Shown: one piece after another, positions 11,880 to 23,776 of the stretch
How the letters are laid out: every line of letters begins with the position of its first letter
How positions within the stretch are numbered: the first letter of the stretch is position 1
NCBI GenBank assembly: GCA_015499995.1
Contig: JADNRV010000030.1
Location: forward strand, 186,001 to 250,000
Length of the DNA: 64,000 nucleotides
Direction of reading: 5' to 3'
DNA from: Flammula alnicola
Lineage: Eukaryota > Basidiomycota > Agaricomycetes > Agaricales > Strophariaceae
Notes under the pieces: generated by a model
Told to the model about the DNA's origin: nothing
The model's database searches: none
What the model saw: the letters and a program-made list of their open reading frames with translations, nothing else
Program-made: the position numbers and the translations under genes

Positions 11880-14800
11880 TTAGACAACACTGGCGCCTAC
11901 CGTACCTTGGATGACTGGGACAGCCTCCGACTCTCTTGGGACATCACCATCCGCGCGGTCACTCGCCCCGGCAGACGGCTCCTCTTTATCCAATTCGTTC
12001 TCCCTCGCAGAACAGGACTGCCATGCGAACCACATCATGGTACGCAGCTGTAGCACGTCCTCCTTCCACACTTTACTTTGATTCTGCTCCCTAAACTCCT
12101 TGGTTAATTTCTCGCACCGATCAATGTTCTCAGGGCTAACGAAATCGATGGCGATCTTTATGCAATCCGACATGTTCGCGACCTAAACAATGGTAGACGC
12201 CCCAAGAGTCTGTCAGAAAAAAAGATAGAAAACAAGGAAGAGAAAATCACAAACCTGGTGAGCACATCCAGCAGGAATGAAAATACCGTCGCCGGGTCGC
12301 TGGTATACCCGATAACTCCTTACATTATACGCCTCATACAGTTCTTGTCGTAGCTCAACGTCCAGATAGAACTGCTGGCCATGTATCGGATCATGTCCGA
12401 TCATCAGGACTGGCGGTGCGGCGTGTTTTGTCGGTTTTTCGCCAGCACTATGGCCACTCGCTGTGGTACCATTAGCTCCACTCGAACCCTTCTTTGTACT
12501 GCCGGTGCTTGAACCTGCTTGCCCAGCATGGAACCCGAACCCGAATTTTTGCCTCAGGAATGACCGAATCTTATCACTGTCCTGAGCTCTGAACAGATCC
12601 CACACCGCGTAGCCTTCCGTACCATCCTCGCACGGCGTAGCGAACAGCATAACATTCAAAGCATCGGCCATGTCCATGTGCAATCGGGTAGAGCCTTTAC
12701 TACCGACTTCTTGGGAAGACGCCAAGGCATTGTACATCTTCGGGCCTGCGAGGGCTCGATTAGCGACCGATAGTCGTTGTTAACTATGATTCCATACCTA
12801 AATCGGGTCCCACAGCATTCGAAGGGAAATGAGAGCCAATGTTATACACCCCGTCTCGTCGGACGTAATCCGGGACGGGCACTGCCTGACTGAAATCCTC
12901 AAACAGCTCCGGGAAAGCAGTCTTAAACTCGGCTGTCGGTGGCCAGTCCTATTGAAGCAAAACAGGAAACGGTGAGCCGGCAGAACCCAAGAAAAATGAG
13001 AGGCGCAGTTGTAACAAACCTTCAACTTCCAACAATCCCGTCCGTCCTGGTACACTCCGAACTTGCCGAAAAAGTCTCTGACATTAACCCTCTTATTCAC
13101 ATCCGTTTGGGATTCCACGATCAAGCAGCTCTGATCGCCATACCGATCCATGAAATATTGCGGAGTCCACTGCAGCTTGAACCTCGGCAAGACATCTTTG
13201 ACGAGAAGGGGAAGTCCATTATGCCAGAGAGATGAAAAAGCCGGAGAAGGCTTGCTCAGGCCGGTAGGTGTGGTTGGAGAAGGATCGTATAGAGAGGCTG
13301 GGATGATCTGCAGTCGATAGATGGGGATACTCGTTATGCGCATTGGTGCATTTGATGGCGTGTAGTTATCGTAAATAGGCGAGGTCAGTGGATCTGGGAA
13401 TGAATCAATAGGATAACTGGGGCTTGGTGGTGTAGCCTCTGAGTTCGTCGGTGCAATTTGAGACTGTGATAATGACGACGACGATGATACGTGGGCCACC
13501 TCGGAAGAAGGTTTGGCATGGGACTGGGGATATTCTTGATATGAGGATGGAGAGGTGGTCGGCGCAGGTCCGTTCGTGATTTCAGCCGCCTGATGTATAC
13601 CCTCCGTCGCACTTGGCTGAGCGTCCTTCAATATTGCTTTCATCTCCTTTACGGCCTTGTCCAACTCTGCACCCACAAAACGCGTCACGGCCGTAAAGTC
13701 GTTGGCACCATGTTCACTTCGTTTCATGCAACTCAAAAAGAATGGGTTCGCGTGTGCATGTTTATCCCTCCGTCCTGCGAGGGCAGCGAGCTCCGCCGGT
13801 GAGGCATTTATAGGCTCTTGGGTCAATTCGCGGACCTGCTGGAAGCATTCATTGCATACTTCACGTCCGCAAAGACGGCACATGAAAGAAGTTGAAAATA
13901 AAGACGTCATGCACGTATCTTACGGAAATATTTTAGAGGCTGTGTTAAGAAAACAGACAAGGAGCTTGAACACACCGCATGTTACACGAACTTCACATTC
14001 GCGTGGTCGTCGAATGATTTCGGTCGCCTTGATGTGCTCCTGCTCTGCCTTCAATGTTGGCAAAAGCGCCTTAGCAATGGATAACTATAGTATCGGAAAA
14101 AGCAACAAAGTCAACAATCTATTCTCAGAGGTTTTAACCCAAAAATTGCCCAAGGCAGATGAAACGAAGAAACGGGCGTCAGAAAACTGACCTTCGATCG
14201 GCGCACATGTTCTCTGTCAAATTTGCGATTCCACTTCATAGGAAACTTCATCGACGGCGCCTGTGCAATAGAATGATGTTCATTGAAGCTGATACCCAGC
14301 AAGTTCCTCTGAGGATCCCGCATGAAGAACCTGATTCCTTGGAAACGGCATGTATCCCCAGCCCAACGGCGCGTGCAGGACACACACCTTGGGAATTCTT
14401 CGTTGCGATATCGATTGGACATGCAGCGCGCAAATTGGAGTTCGGGTATGTATGTGACGTGTTCGCCGGAGCCGTTATCCGGAGCATTTGTGGAAGAATA
14501 TAACTCGCGATCTGATAAAAAGGAACGTTAAACACAATCTTTGATGGGTGATACGAGGTTAATTCTACACACCAGCTTTAGCAACGGAAGTATGTTTTCC
14601 ATTTTCTTTCTCAAGCTGGGCCCTTTGCAAAGCATCTACAGAAATAAAATAATCAATCGATCAGCAACGTGCCCGCGAAATCGCGCGGTGAAAATAGGGG
14701 AAGGAAGGAGGCAGGCAGGGAAAAGAATGCCCAAGGTAGCATCCCATGTGCTCTAACACAAAATCTGTGACCTGAAATATACAGAGACAGGCAACGGGCT

Positions 14801-16231
14801 GGAGAACGCGGTGATAGAAATAACAATCCGCTGATTATGGGTGACAAATCTGACAACATACCATTTTGAGCAGAGATAAATGCGGCCTCACTACGCTTTT
14901 TGGCATTGTACCCTCGTTTCGACGTACCTATAAGAGAGTGAATAATCAGTAGTCAGATATGATTGCCGCACGGGACAAAGAAGGAGCGCGGTGGAAGTCA
15001 GAGCCAGGACAAGAAGCTATTTTAAGGTGAGAGCGAGGAAACTGAAATGGTAATTCTAAGCGGCGATTTGCCAGCTCAGGAAGGATGAAAGGGCAAAGGA
15101 GATAACGGGAAAGGATTACAGAATGCCAATACACATGAGATATACACGCACCTGTCGTAGAGGTTGATGTTGATGTGTCTGTGCCTGTCACTTTGGGTTT
15201 CGATTTGGTTCGTTTCGCCTTAGGTGCTGCTTGGGTGACCTCGTTTTCAGGGAGTGGTCTCTTTGACGAAGACGATGAAGAACCAGAATGCCTCATCGAT
15301 TCCAGGTGTGGCTGAGCAGAAGGAGGCACGGCAGTAGCTAGTTGCTGCTGCTGGTTTGAATATTGCTCCATGGAGGAGTGGTACACGCTTGTGGACTGAT
15401 AATAGGGCGGTGGGGTGTATCGCAGATGTTGGGAGGCCTGCGGCGGATTACTCGATGTCCCTCTCGCGGCAAGTCGCACGGAGGCTCTTTCGGTGGCCTG
15501 CCAGACTGATGGATCAAAGAAATTCTCGTTAGAAGAGATAAAGGCAATAAAGACCGAAGGTATATTTACACTGAGAATTAACATCCGGCCCCGATTGGTC
15601 TTCGTAGACCGAGGGATAGTTGCCTATATAAAGGTTAAAAATCGGTTATCCGACATGATGAGGCCAAGAGTGGAAGACGAACTCGAGGAATGGTAGTCCG
15701 CAGATAATGCTTCGAAGAAAGAACGCAAAGATGCGACTCTCAGATAGATTGCAAAGATGCGATAAGTCCCGCGCACATACCTGTTCGTTCGTCGGAATAC
15801 ATGGACGATACGACAGACGCCCTATATGACATGTTCGACGAGTCATGCTGTTGCTGTGTTTGCGACTGCCACATATGGCGTTCGTTCGCGTACCCCTGCG
15901 AATCGTCCACCCTTGGCCTTATCATCCTCGAACTCTGGGGGTACGTGTAGTTGCTTGATGGAGGTTGTGAATGCATTTGCGGATGTTGCTGTTGATGTGG
16001 GGGATATCGTGACACTTGGGCGTTACTCGAAGTCTTTCGTCTCGCATGATCATCAGAAGTCTCCCAATTCGCAGCTCGGAGATGAAATGGGGTAGGATCC
16101 ACGTATTCTGTTGGATAGTAGCCAGACTGCGAACCAAGACCAGAGAGATGCGCTGGATACCGCGATGCGTCTTGGGGGTTGAGCAAGGCGTTGATGGAGG
16201 TCTTCTTACTTGGATCCTGTAGCGCGTTCAT
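11880..16231 (-). CDS. JmjC-domain histone demethylase, KDM3-like
   Basis: Family members are Fe(II)/2-oxoglutarate dioxygenases; KDM3-type enzymes remove methyl groups from H3K9. I set the start at MNALQDPSKKTSINALLNPQ (16231), because the frame upstream has a stop and no other ATG. The first 500 or so residues are low complexity (Gln-, Ser- and Pro-rich) with a KRTKSKPK nuclear-type patch. A Cys-rich block follows: FPRCVSCTRRWAGDTCRFQGIRFF (about 14390-14320), then FMCRLCGREVCNECF at 13880, as in KDM3 zinc regions. The JmjC core has the iron-binding pair STRLHMDMADALNVMLFA (His-x-Asp) and RPGDGIFIPAGCAHQV (distal His). The protein ends GTVGASVV. About ten introns. The H3K9 substrate is inferred from family resemblance only. 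Confidence 0.82.
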
Positions 16232-16248
16232 TGCTGAACGACGGGGAG

Positions 16249-16274
16249 GGAGAGGAGGGAGAGGAGGGAGAGGA
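16249..16274 (+). repeat. Purine-rich minisatellite
   Basis: Tandem GGGAGAGGA units just upstream of the JmjC start. On the minus strand they would read Pro-Leu repeats if translation began further upstream. Confidence 0.6.
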
Positions 16275-16530
16275 TCTTCCAAAGGGATGGATGGGGGCGA
16301 TATTGAGGAACAGGTTCAATCGCGGAGGTAGAACCAGTAGAAGCCCTGAACTCCAAACTTTTATGGACCGCCAAATAAAACAATCGCGCTAGCCACGTGT
16401 TCTCTGAGGCCCTAGGCCATGGCACAGGCACCTTCACACCAATACATACACTCAATACATAACAACGTGAAAGAATATTCGACACGCTGTGCGGGGATAT
16501 CAAGATTTGTCGACCCACCCATGAATCATA

Positions 16531-17112
16531 TGGTGCCCCACGCCTAGTCACCGCTTATTTGGACAGTGGCCAAATCGGTGGCCAAAAAAAAAATTTTTAA
16601 GATGCTCAATTTTGACAAGAAACACCCAAATGTGTACTTTGCGCACCAAAAGTGTTCCAGAATCACATCTTCCTGGAGCAGTTAGATAGTTAGTGTACTC
16701 AGATTAGATTAGATTTGATTCCAGATGACGTGGTCAGGTAGATGGATGCTAATCAGAGTGACTTGGGTGCTAAAGATGCACAATTTGAAGTTCAGATATG
16801 TAGTCCTAGATGGTACAAATTGTACAGGCATGTGCGAGAGATGGTTGGTGGTCGCCTTGATCAGTAGATAACTGCTAGATAACACGTTATCTAATCTATT
16901 ATTACCATATATGGATGTAAGATCTTATCTGGCCAAATTCAGGATAATCAAAATTTATAACTCGCTCAGTTTTGATCCAATCAACAAATCGTTTGGAGGT
17001 TTGATAGATAATTGTAAAAGGAGCATTTTTACCAAGTAGCAAAGAAATTGGGGAAATTCCGGACCCTGAATAAAATTTGTCCAAATAGGCGGTGACTAGG
17101 CGTGGGGCACCA
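16531..17112. mobile_element. Tc1/mariner-like MITE with TA target duplication
   Basis: The left end (16531-16566) and the reverse complement of the right end (17077-17112) agree over about 35 bases with one mismatch. Both begin TGGTGCCCCACGCCTAGTCA. TA dinucleotides flank both ends (16529-16530 and 17113-17114), the target-site duplication of the Tc1/mariner superfamily. The interior of about 510 bp is AT-rich and has no transposase ORF, so the element is non-autonomous. It lies about 300 bp upstream of the JmjC start and could influence its promoter; that is speculation. Confidence 0.85.
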
Positions 17113-18100
17113 TAGAAGACTCATATCTCCCCCAATCAACTCAAACGGTAGCTTGGCGCGTGCGCATCCGGGAACTAAGGCATTCGTCTTTCGTCATCCA
17201 ATTCCCTCGCGGTTCAACAAGCGACGCAGGGAGGCCGACTCAGATACTTACGAAACCACGAGAACGCCGGACTGTTCTGCGACGAAAACAGAGAAAATGG
17301 TTTCCTCTGAATCCTACCTGAAGATGACGCTAAACAGCGGTAAACCAACACCCCCTTCCAACAGCCTCGAACACCAGGTGGATGTAAGTGGCGCAAGAAC
17401 ACCAAGAATATTATGATGCAGGGTCGCGCCGTCCGACTGATCCTTCCATTTCCACGGAGACACGGAATCCGCCCAGAATCCACCTCGTACAGGACTAGAA
17501 GTTTGAAACCTTTGTTATTACCTTGCCATTCCTCCACGACGAATAATCCTGACCCCCAAACTTTCAGGGAAAATTGGGTTTTTCCTGTTCTATGTGACCA
17601 TGCATTTTATTTTGTTTTGTTTATGTTGAGAATAGAGCGTAGTAGTCACGGTGGAAGCTTCCCGGAGGTGTAATATCCAGCAGTTTGAAATTGTTGATGC
17701 AGAAGAATCCGTGGGGCTGTCTCTTTTAAAAAATTGATATTTGTAAACAGTATATAGAAACTAAGATATCTGTGGAATTTGAGAACAGGTTAAGAATTGA
17801 GGGAGAAAACGGATTTTTAAACTCCTGGTAAATGATAATACTGGTATATTGAGATTGGTCAAAGGCTTGTTCGCGAACAGCTCATGACGGAAACACATAT
17901 ATTTTACCAATATCCCACTATTCCTTAATCAATCTCTTCAGGCAATAGCTCTCCGAATTGGCCTCCCAATATGTGGTAAAGACTTCTGAATCAAGTTTGA
18001 CTTCTGCTAAGTCCCAGGCCTAAGGAATGCCGGCACCCCAACACGGCAGATGACTTCCCTTGACAACACAAGTTCTCTCCGTCCGCACCTGTTGGACCCG

Positions 18101-18251
18101 TTAATCACTGTCGACGCGTTGATGAGGCAATAAACGAAGCATCGTGTCTTTGTCGACCTTCATAGATTTCTCAAGCCAGCGCCTATTCTCGTTGCGGAGC
18201 CTTGAAATCACCGCCTATGCTGCCTGTTCATCCCTTCTCATTTCCTGAAGG
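18101..18251 (-). pseudogene. Coiled-coil-like exon remnant with one in-frame stop
   Basis: After a plausible acceptor (CTTCAG near 18250) the minus strand reads QEMRRDEQAA, stop, AVISRLRNENRRWLEKSMKV and DKDTMLRLLPHQRVDSD to a TAA at 18101. The charge pattern is protein-like, but a TAG interrupts it. No upstream exon is recognisable. Confidence 0.25.
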
Positions 18252-18980
18252 GTAAGTACTCATCTGAAACTATATGTCATTTCTCAGTCAGCGATAACTG
18301 TCAAGTCGCCACGATGCCAATTGAGCGACATGTGAGTGATAACGTGTGATGACGAATATATAGGCACAATGGTATGCATGTGACATCACCAAACTTTCAA
18401 GCTTCCGTGATTCTATCAGCTGCACAAGGTTCACCAGAAAATAGAATTCAAAGGCAAAGCTGTCTGCGAAGTCCCGACCGCGGCTGAATATGTGCGCGGA
18501 ATGTAAGTATTTGACATCTAAACATTTCCCGAAATGATTGAATGGCATTTAATATTTATCTGCCGTAGATCGCAAAGCAGTGAATACCACAGTCGTTTTC
18601 TGGTCCAAGTCTACACTCCTGCAAGTCACCAGATAGGTGATTCACATCAGATCCTTCGTAAGTCTTCCATTTATTTTAAATAAAAGTATACCAATTCTCC
18701 TGCGTTGCTTTAAAGGTAAACAATTGTCTCCAAGCTTTCGAATTCATCTGGCACTGTGAACCTGACTCCGATTTTCTTCAATAAAAAGCGAATAAAAAGG
18801 AATCAACAAAATTAAAGGCCAATACATAGACATACCTTAAGAAGTCGACGGTGAGTTTAATAAACTTTTACTCGCCGATTTGCACATCAACTATAAAAGA
18901 AGTCCAGGGGACGACGAGACACAGGCGATCCAGTGCAACAATTCAATGAAGGAATAAAGTTTTTGGCGGGAGCGATGGAC

Positions 18981-18987
18981 TATAAAA
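18981..18987 (+). promoter_or_regulatory. TATA box of the H3 variant gene
   Basis: A TATAAAA lies 109 bp upstream of the H3 ATG, a usual distance for a fungal gene with a short leader. A second TATAAAA lies near 18892, so which one is used is open. Confidence 0.4.
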
Positions 18988-19095
18988 CTAGGCCGTGCAT
19001 TGCAGGCGACTCTCACCTCATACGCCCGGGTCCCTGCTAAATTGTCGCCAGATACTACTCAACCGTGACCTCAGAAAATTAGTTAGTTCTCCGAG

Positions 19096-19761
19096 ATGGC
19101 TCGAACGAAGCAATCTGCCCGTAAATCAACAGGCGGTAAGTGTCAGCAACGTTGTCCCCCGTTGAAAGGCCCTACCTAATCGTTTCTCCTTTGTGTTTCA
19201 ACAGGAAAGCAGCCGCGAAACCAAATAATAGGCATGCACCAATATGCGAAGAAAACAAGTATCATGAATCAGGTCTCCACGAAGATCGCTGTAAGTGCCA
19301 TTGGCACAATCGACAGAAAGAAAGTACTAAGGATTCATTGGATCTTCTAAATAGAACAAAAAAGCCACAGCATATGGAGGCGTCAAGAAGCCTCACCGGT
19401 TCCGCCCAGGAACTGTGGCTCTACGCGAAATCCGCCGCTACCAAAAGTCGACCGAGTTGTTGATTCGAAAACAGCCTTTCCAGAGGCTCGTGCGGGAAAT
19501 TGCCCAAGAATACAAGGTTCGTTCTTTGTTCTTGTCTCTTCATTATTATTTTTTGTTGAGATCTCACTTCGTTCTTTGGTCTCTTAGACCGACCTCCGCT
19601 TCCAATCTTCAGCGATCATGGCTCTCCAAGAATCTGCCGAGGCATACCTGGTCGCCTTATTCGAAGATACTAACCTGGCCGCTTTGCACGCGAAGAGGGT
19701 CACCATTATGCCTCGTGACATCATCCTCGCGCGTCGTCTCAGAGGCGAGGGCCGCATTTAA
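19096..19761 (+). CDS. Divergent histone H3 variant with an extended N-terminal tail
   Basis: Four exons (19096-19135, 19205-19290, 19355-19516, 19588-19761) join into an intact 153-residue protein. The tail begins [19 protein letters not shown], so K4, K9, S10 and K14 (standard numbering) are kept, but T6 is Ser and K18 is Asn. An in-frame 16-residue segment ([16 protein letters not shown]) then interrupts the tail. H3 text resumes at [20 protein letters not shown], keeping K23, K27 and K36 but changing R26 to Asn and S28 to Lys. The core is clearly H3: [24 protein letters not shown] changed to [44 protein letters not shown]. The loop between TDLRFQS and ALQ has ordinary length, unlike CENP-A, so I favour a replication-independent or specialised H3 rather than centromeric H3. 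It ends RLRGEGRI. Confidence 0.85.
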
Positions 19762-20940
19762 TTGGAAGTCAAGTTGTGACCAGTGTCGCGGTATTACATC
19801 GAAAATTTCAGTGTACATTTATCAGTATGGGTATGGGATCAACGTAGCTGAAGATAAATTTTAATGAGGGGTTGAACGTGCAAAACCTGCCGATCAGGTC
19901 TGAACTCAAATGGCCATGTCTGAACACACAATCATTGTTTCCGGAACCCCGGAGACTAATTATTGAAAGGAAACATAGAGAACTACAAATATAATTGAGA
20001 GGTTCTATACATAAAGTCAGATTCTAGATGAGCAACTAGATAGTCCAGTGCAAGGCAAAGAAAAGAGAGCTCATGCGCATATCCTTCTCTTGCTATTTGA
20101 CGGTATATATATATACTTAACAGATCTAGAACAGCGACAGACGCCAGCAAGTTTACGTTGATTCCAGTCGGGATAGGAAAAATATCAATTATGCCGGAGT
20201 CCAGGAAAATACACGATTCGGCAGTACATATAGGGCTATATAAATTAGGCGGAAGAAAAAAATGCAGAGGAACTCAAGAAGTAGATACGTAAGATGAAGT
20301 TCAAATTGGGATAGAGATAGAGTTCCGGAGTCAAGACAGCGTGGTCCCCAAGGTTTTGGTTTTAGCGGGAGCAGAGTAGCATCAAACATTGATCAAACGA
20401 TAACTTGAGCGGGCCCAAGTGGTAGCAAAGGAGAGAGCCGGGGGAGACCAGAACTATGTAAGATAGTGACCGGGGTATTCGAGCCTCGTCGACGATGCGC
20501 GGAGAGAAGCAAAAACGCTCGTCATCGTTGTTGCCACCCTCCGTGCAATCGAGCTTTGCAGTTTTGCCATGAGGTTGAGAATGCTCGTCAGCACCTCAAC
20601 CCCACCACAAAACTACGATGCGATGAAGATGTCATCTCGTCAGATGAGTCTCCACCCGACGAGCGGGAAGGTCAAAGAAGCTCCTCAGCCCTTCAACGTT
20701 CCCGACCCGAGGTCACTGGTCCACATCGAACTCCAACTTCTGATATAAACGCAAGTTTGCCTAGTTCACATATTCGTACACCATTATGGTATCATCGTAA
20801 CCGCGCGCAGAAGTAGAATCCTCATCCAGAAAGCCATATCCATGATCGAGAAACAGAAACAGGAAGAAGGTCGCCGAAGTAGAATCCTCAGAAAGCCATA
20901 TCCATGATCGAGAAATAGGATGCCTTGTCGATGCTTAAGT
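19762..20940. other. Intergenic between H3 variant and membrane protein
   Basis: Both neighbours end here (convergent). An Arg-rich ORF at 20466-20816 has no family signal and I do not annotate it. A short direct repeat sits at 20810-20917. Confidence 0.4.
20810..20917. repeat. Two-copy direct repeat of about 40 bp
   Basis: GAAGTAGAATCCTCA followed by AAAGCCATATCCATGATCGA occurs at 20810-20853 and again at 20876-20915, with a 4-base indel between the copies. Confidence 0.7.
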
Positions 20941-23776
20941 TCAGGCAGAGCCGTTGACAGTCTTGGCGATACCCTTGCCACGACGTTTAGGCCGAGCGCG
21001 CTGACGACGGTAGCCCGGAACAGCGACGAATACAGGTTCGTCGGCGGGAACTTCAGCTGTATTGTCTTCCAACGCAGCAACAGCCTGGGAGCCTGCAGAC
21101 ATTTGAGGAAGGTCAAAATGCACGCCCTCATGGACGCCAGCGGTCAAAGAAGCATAACCCTATCAATAGTCAATAATGCGATCCCGCTGACATAACATGT
21201 CTGACGAGAACTCACTGGAGCAGCAATAATAACTTCATCCTCAGTTCTTCCTGTCTTCTTTCCTGTGTCGAGAGTCTCGGTTTCAGCGACGCCAGCTTCG
21301 ATTGCCATAGCATCCCTGAAGCCGGGATATATGAAGACATACGAGTCCCTCTCCTCGGGGTCGTCAGGTTGAATAGCAAGTTGCTCGACCTCGACGAAGC
21401 CGGGATATATAAAGACGTCGCTGTTGTCGGCATGGACAGATTGATTGTTAGGTTGGTCCACTTCGACGGAGGACACGGCGCCGGGATAGACGAAGACCTC
21501 GCTGATCTCGGTGTCCTCGGATTCAACAGCTACTTGCCCGACTTCGACGGCGGGGATGGGATATACGAAGGCCTCTGTGTCGTCCGCGTCGCCAGATTGG
21601 GTAATGGCCTCTTCGACGGTATCCTCAGAGACTGGAGATGCGAAGAGACAGCCACGATCGGTGTGGTCGCGGTAAGGTGGATTTACATTTACCATCGGCT
21701 GAAGTTCGTCGCCGTCACTAGAGATGGGAGAAACAAAGAGGTTCCTGCTGCTGGAGTCGATAGATTGTATCACAAGTTGTATCACGAGCATGTCATTGAC
21801 TCTCTTGACCTGGACAGTATCCTGGGAGGCAACATTCCTTAAGACAGGGTTCATGTCGGGAGTGGAATGTTTTCCCATAACCTGGATGTTGATTATGGTC
21901 TACAGGGCGTGTATGAGCATAAAGCCGGGCAATAAACGCAAGAATATGAAGGAAGCTTACTTGTTCAAGAGGAGGAGGAATTGCATTGCAAACGCCAGCT
22001 TCAGAAACGAAGATCTTCTCAACAGGCTAGAGATAAGACCGTCAGCTTGACACCCAAATTTTAATGCACAAGACGACTTGCCTGAACTTCAGAAGCCGCG
22101 TTGCAACGGGGGATAGCCTTGGAGGTGTCCTCCCCTTCTGGCATACTACAGGAGGTACCGGATTCAGACGACTTATTAGCAGCGACCTCGATTGACGGGT
22201 CCAGTTCCCCATCGTCTTCATTTTTAGCAATGACCTGCGAAAACACGGCTTCAGTATGACGGCGCAGAAGAAGCACATAACTGCGAGACTTACCTCACGA
22301 CGCCCATGAGCGACTCGGAGCTGCCGTTCCCACACCACACCACCCCACTCAATGCATTCGTCGATCATGACAAGGTAGCCCACAATGATCGATAGGAAAA
22401 CAACGAGAATGCGGGTGATAACCTTTCTGATGGATGTGTGACCGGACTGCTCTTGAGGGAAAGACGAACCAGCCGCAGCCGCGACCATGACACCGACAGC
22501 CTCCTTCATCGACGTGCTAAACGTGACTCCACTGCAACATACTCCGTCGCAGGTTTCGTTGATGAGAGCATTCCCATGCAGCTGTAGAATGGGGGTTTGG
22601 AAGAACAAATTATGAGGGTAGATGGGGGTTCCAGGGAATGCTATGACATTTGGCGAGACGGGGGCACGAACAGTATCTGTGAGCTTTTCGTCCCAGTATG
22701 TCCGAGGAGCAGCGGCATTCCACGATGTAAGAGAGCTCGAGCTGTGGACAGGAGCGGTCGCATCCATGACCTTGAGGGAATTTCTGGCCTCCACAGGCGA
22801 GCTTCCAACAACCTCGACCGAATGCTCTTCATCTTCGATGGGTAATGTGAACAACTCCCTGTTAATGTCGCAAAGAATAGAACGTTTTTGGAATGCGCCG
22901 AGAACGGCAAGGCCGACCAGTAAAGCCCCTAAATATATTTCAGGCAGATGAGAGGATCGCCCAACGCCGTTACGATCGTCGTCTACTTCATGTGCACTGC
23001 CTGGAGGAGGGGGAGGGGGAGGAGGGGGGTCGCCTCCTGTCTTGGCCTTTTTCTTGCGTATTACTAAAGGTTTTGCGGGTGTCTCTAGAGCCACGATCTG
23101 CGTAAGCAATAGATGAGATGGTGGCAAATTGTATCACGCACCGGGCTTTCCGCCGGCCAACCTAGATGAACGGCGTGGGCCACCACCTGGAGGAGTTGGA
23201 TCACCAGCTGCAATTGACCCGACGTCAGAAAGACCAAAAGAAATAAAGAAGGAAAAACTGACCTGGGGCGTTGCCAGGAGTGTTGTCCGAAGAAGAACCA
23301 GCTTTGCGATTCCTAGAAGATGATGACCTTCTCGAGGACCTGCCTTTACCGGAGTTCCCGAGGACGACTGGTGGGTCAGACCCGGTAGAAGGGGCATAGA
23401 CGACGGTTCCATCTCCATGAAAAGCGTGGGCGATGACGTCCGTTCCAAAATCAGGATGCTTGGTTGAGGTGTCCTTCAAAGTGATGGGTGGGCTGGAGGC
23501 AGGCATGGCGATTGGCTTGTCCTGGGCTTTCTGAGGTACTACGTAATCATGGGCAAGGCTGTTCAGGGTTGGGGAAAGTGCGACAAGTCCGACGGTGCTG
23601 GCAATAAAGGCGATGGTCGCCATACGGTCGCTTGTGGCATGACCCTTCACCGGGGGTCGAACCGCAAGCATGCCACCAGTTAGCGCAACGTTGAGGCCAG
23701 AGATGAATGCGCCCAAAAGAGCGAAGGAAGTCGGTCCCCAAATGTGATGTATGTTGTGGGCTATGTAATATAGCAT
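20941..23776 (-). CDS. Multi-exon membrane protein with FVYPG repeats, unknown function
   Basis: Not recognised. I read one gene of at least seven exons starting MLYYIAHNIHHIWGPTSFAL. The N-terminal part has two hydrophobic helices (FALLGAFISGLNVALTGGML and MATIAFIASTVGLVALS), then a Ser/Arg-rich linker (GRSSRRSSSSRNRKAG). A polyproline run in exon 3 precedes YLGALLVGLAVLGAF, and another helix, ILVVFLSIIVGYLVMIDECI, follows. The C-terminal part is acidic and carries about seven spaced copies of a short motif: LFVSPI, LFASPV, AFVYPI, VFVYPG, VFIYPG, VFIYPG, VFVAVPG, each preceded by acidic residues. It ends in a basic tail (YRRQRARPKRRGKG). Exon boundaries are inferred from open frames and splice signals; a split into two genes is possible. 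Confidence 0.5.

Larger units (their letters stand above)
17115..19095. other. Two-kb intergenic region before the H3 gene
   Basis: No intact gene recognised. An ORF at 17102-17416 starts inside the MITE's right end and has no family signal. A short coding-like remnant lies on the minus strand at 18101-18251 (listed separately). The last 150 bp hold the H3 promoter. Confidence 0.4.

Noticed and set aside
17102..17416. 104-codon plus-strand ORF after the MITE
   Set aside because: Starts inside the MITE's terminal repeat, has no family signal and no splice context.
19096..19761. H3 gene as the centromeric CENP-A
   Set aside because: Loop 1 has canonical length and the tail starts like canonical H3 ([14 protein letters not shown]), so CENP-A is unlikely.
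20466..20816. 116-codon Arg/Pro-rich ORF
   Set aside because: Composition-driven, no motif, and no promoter or splice support.
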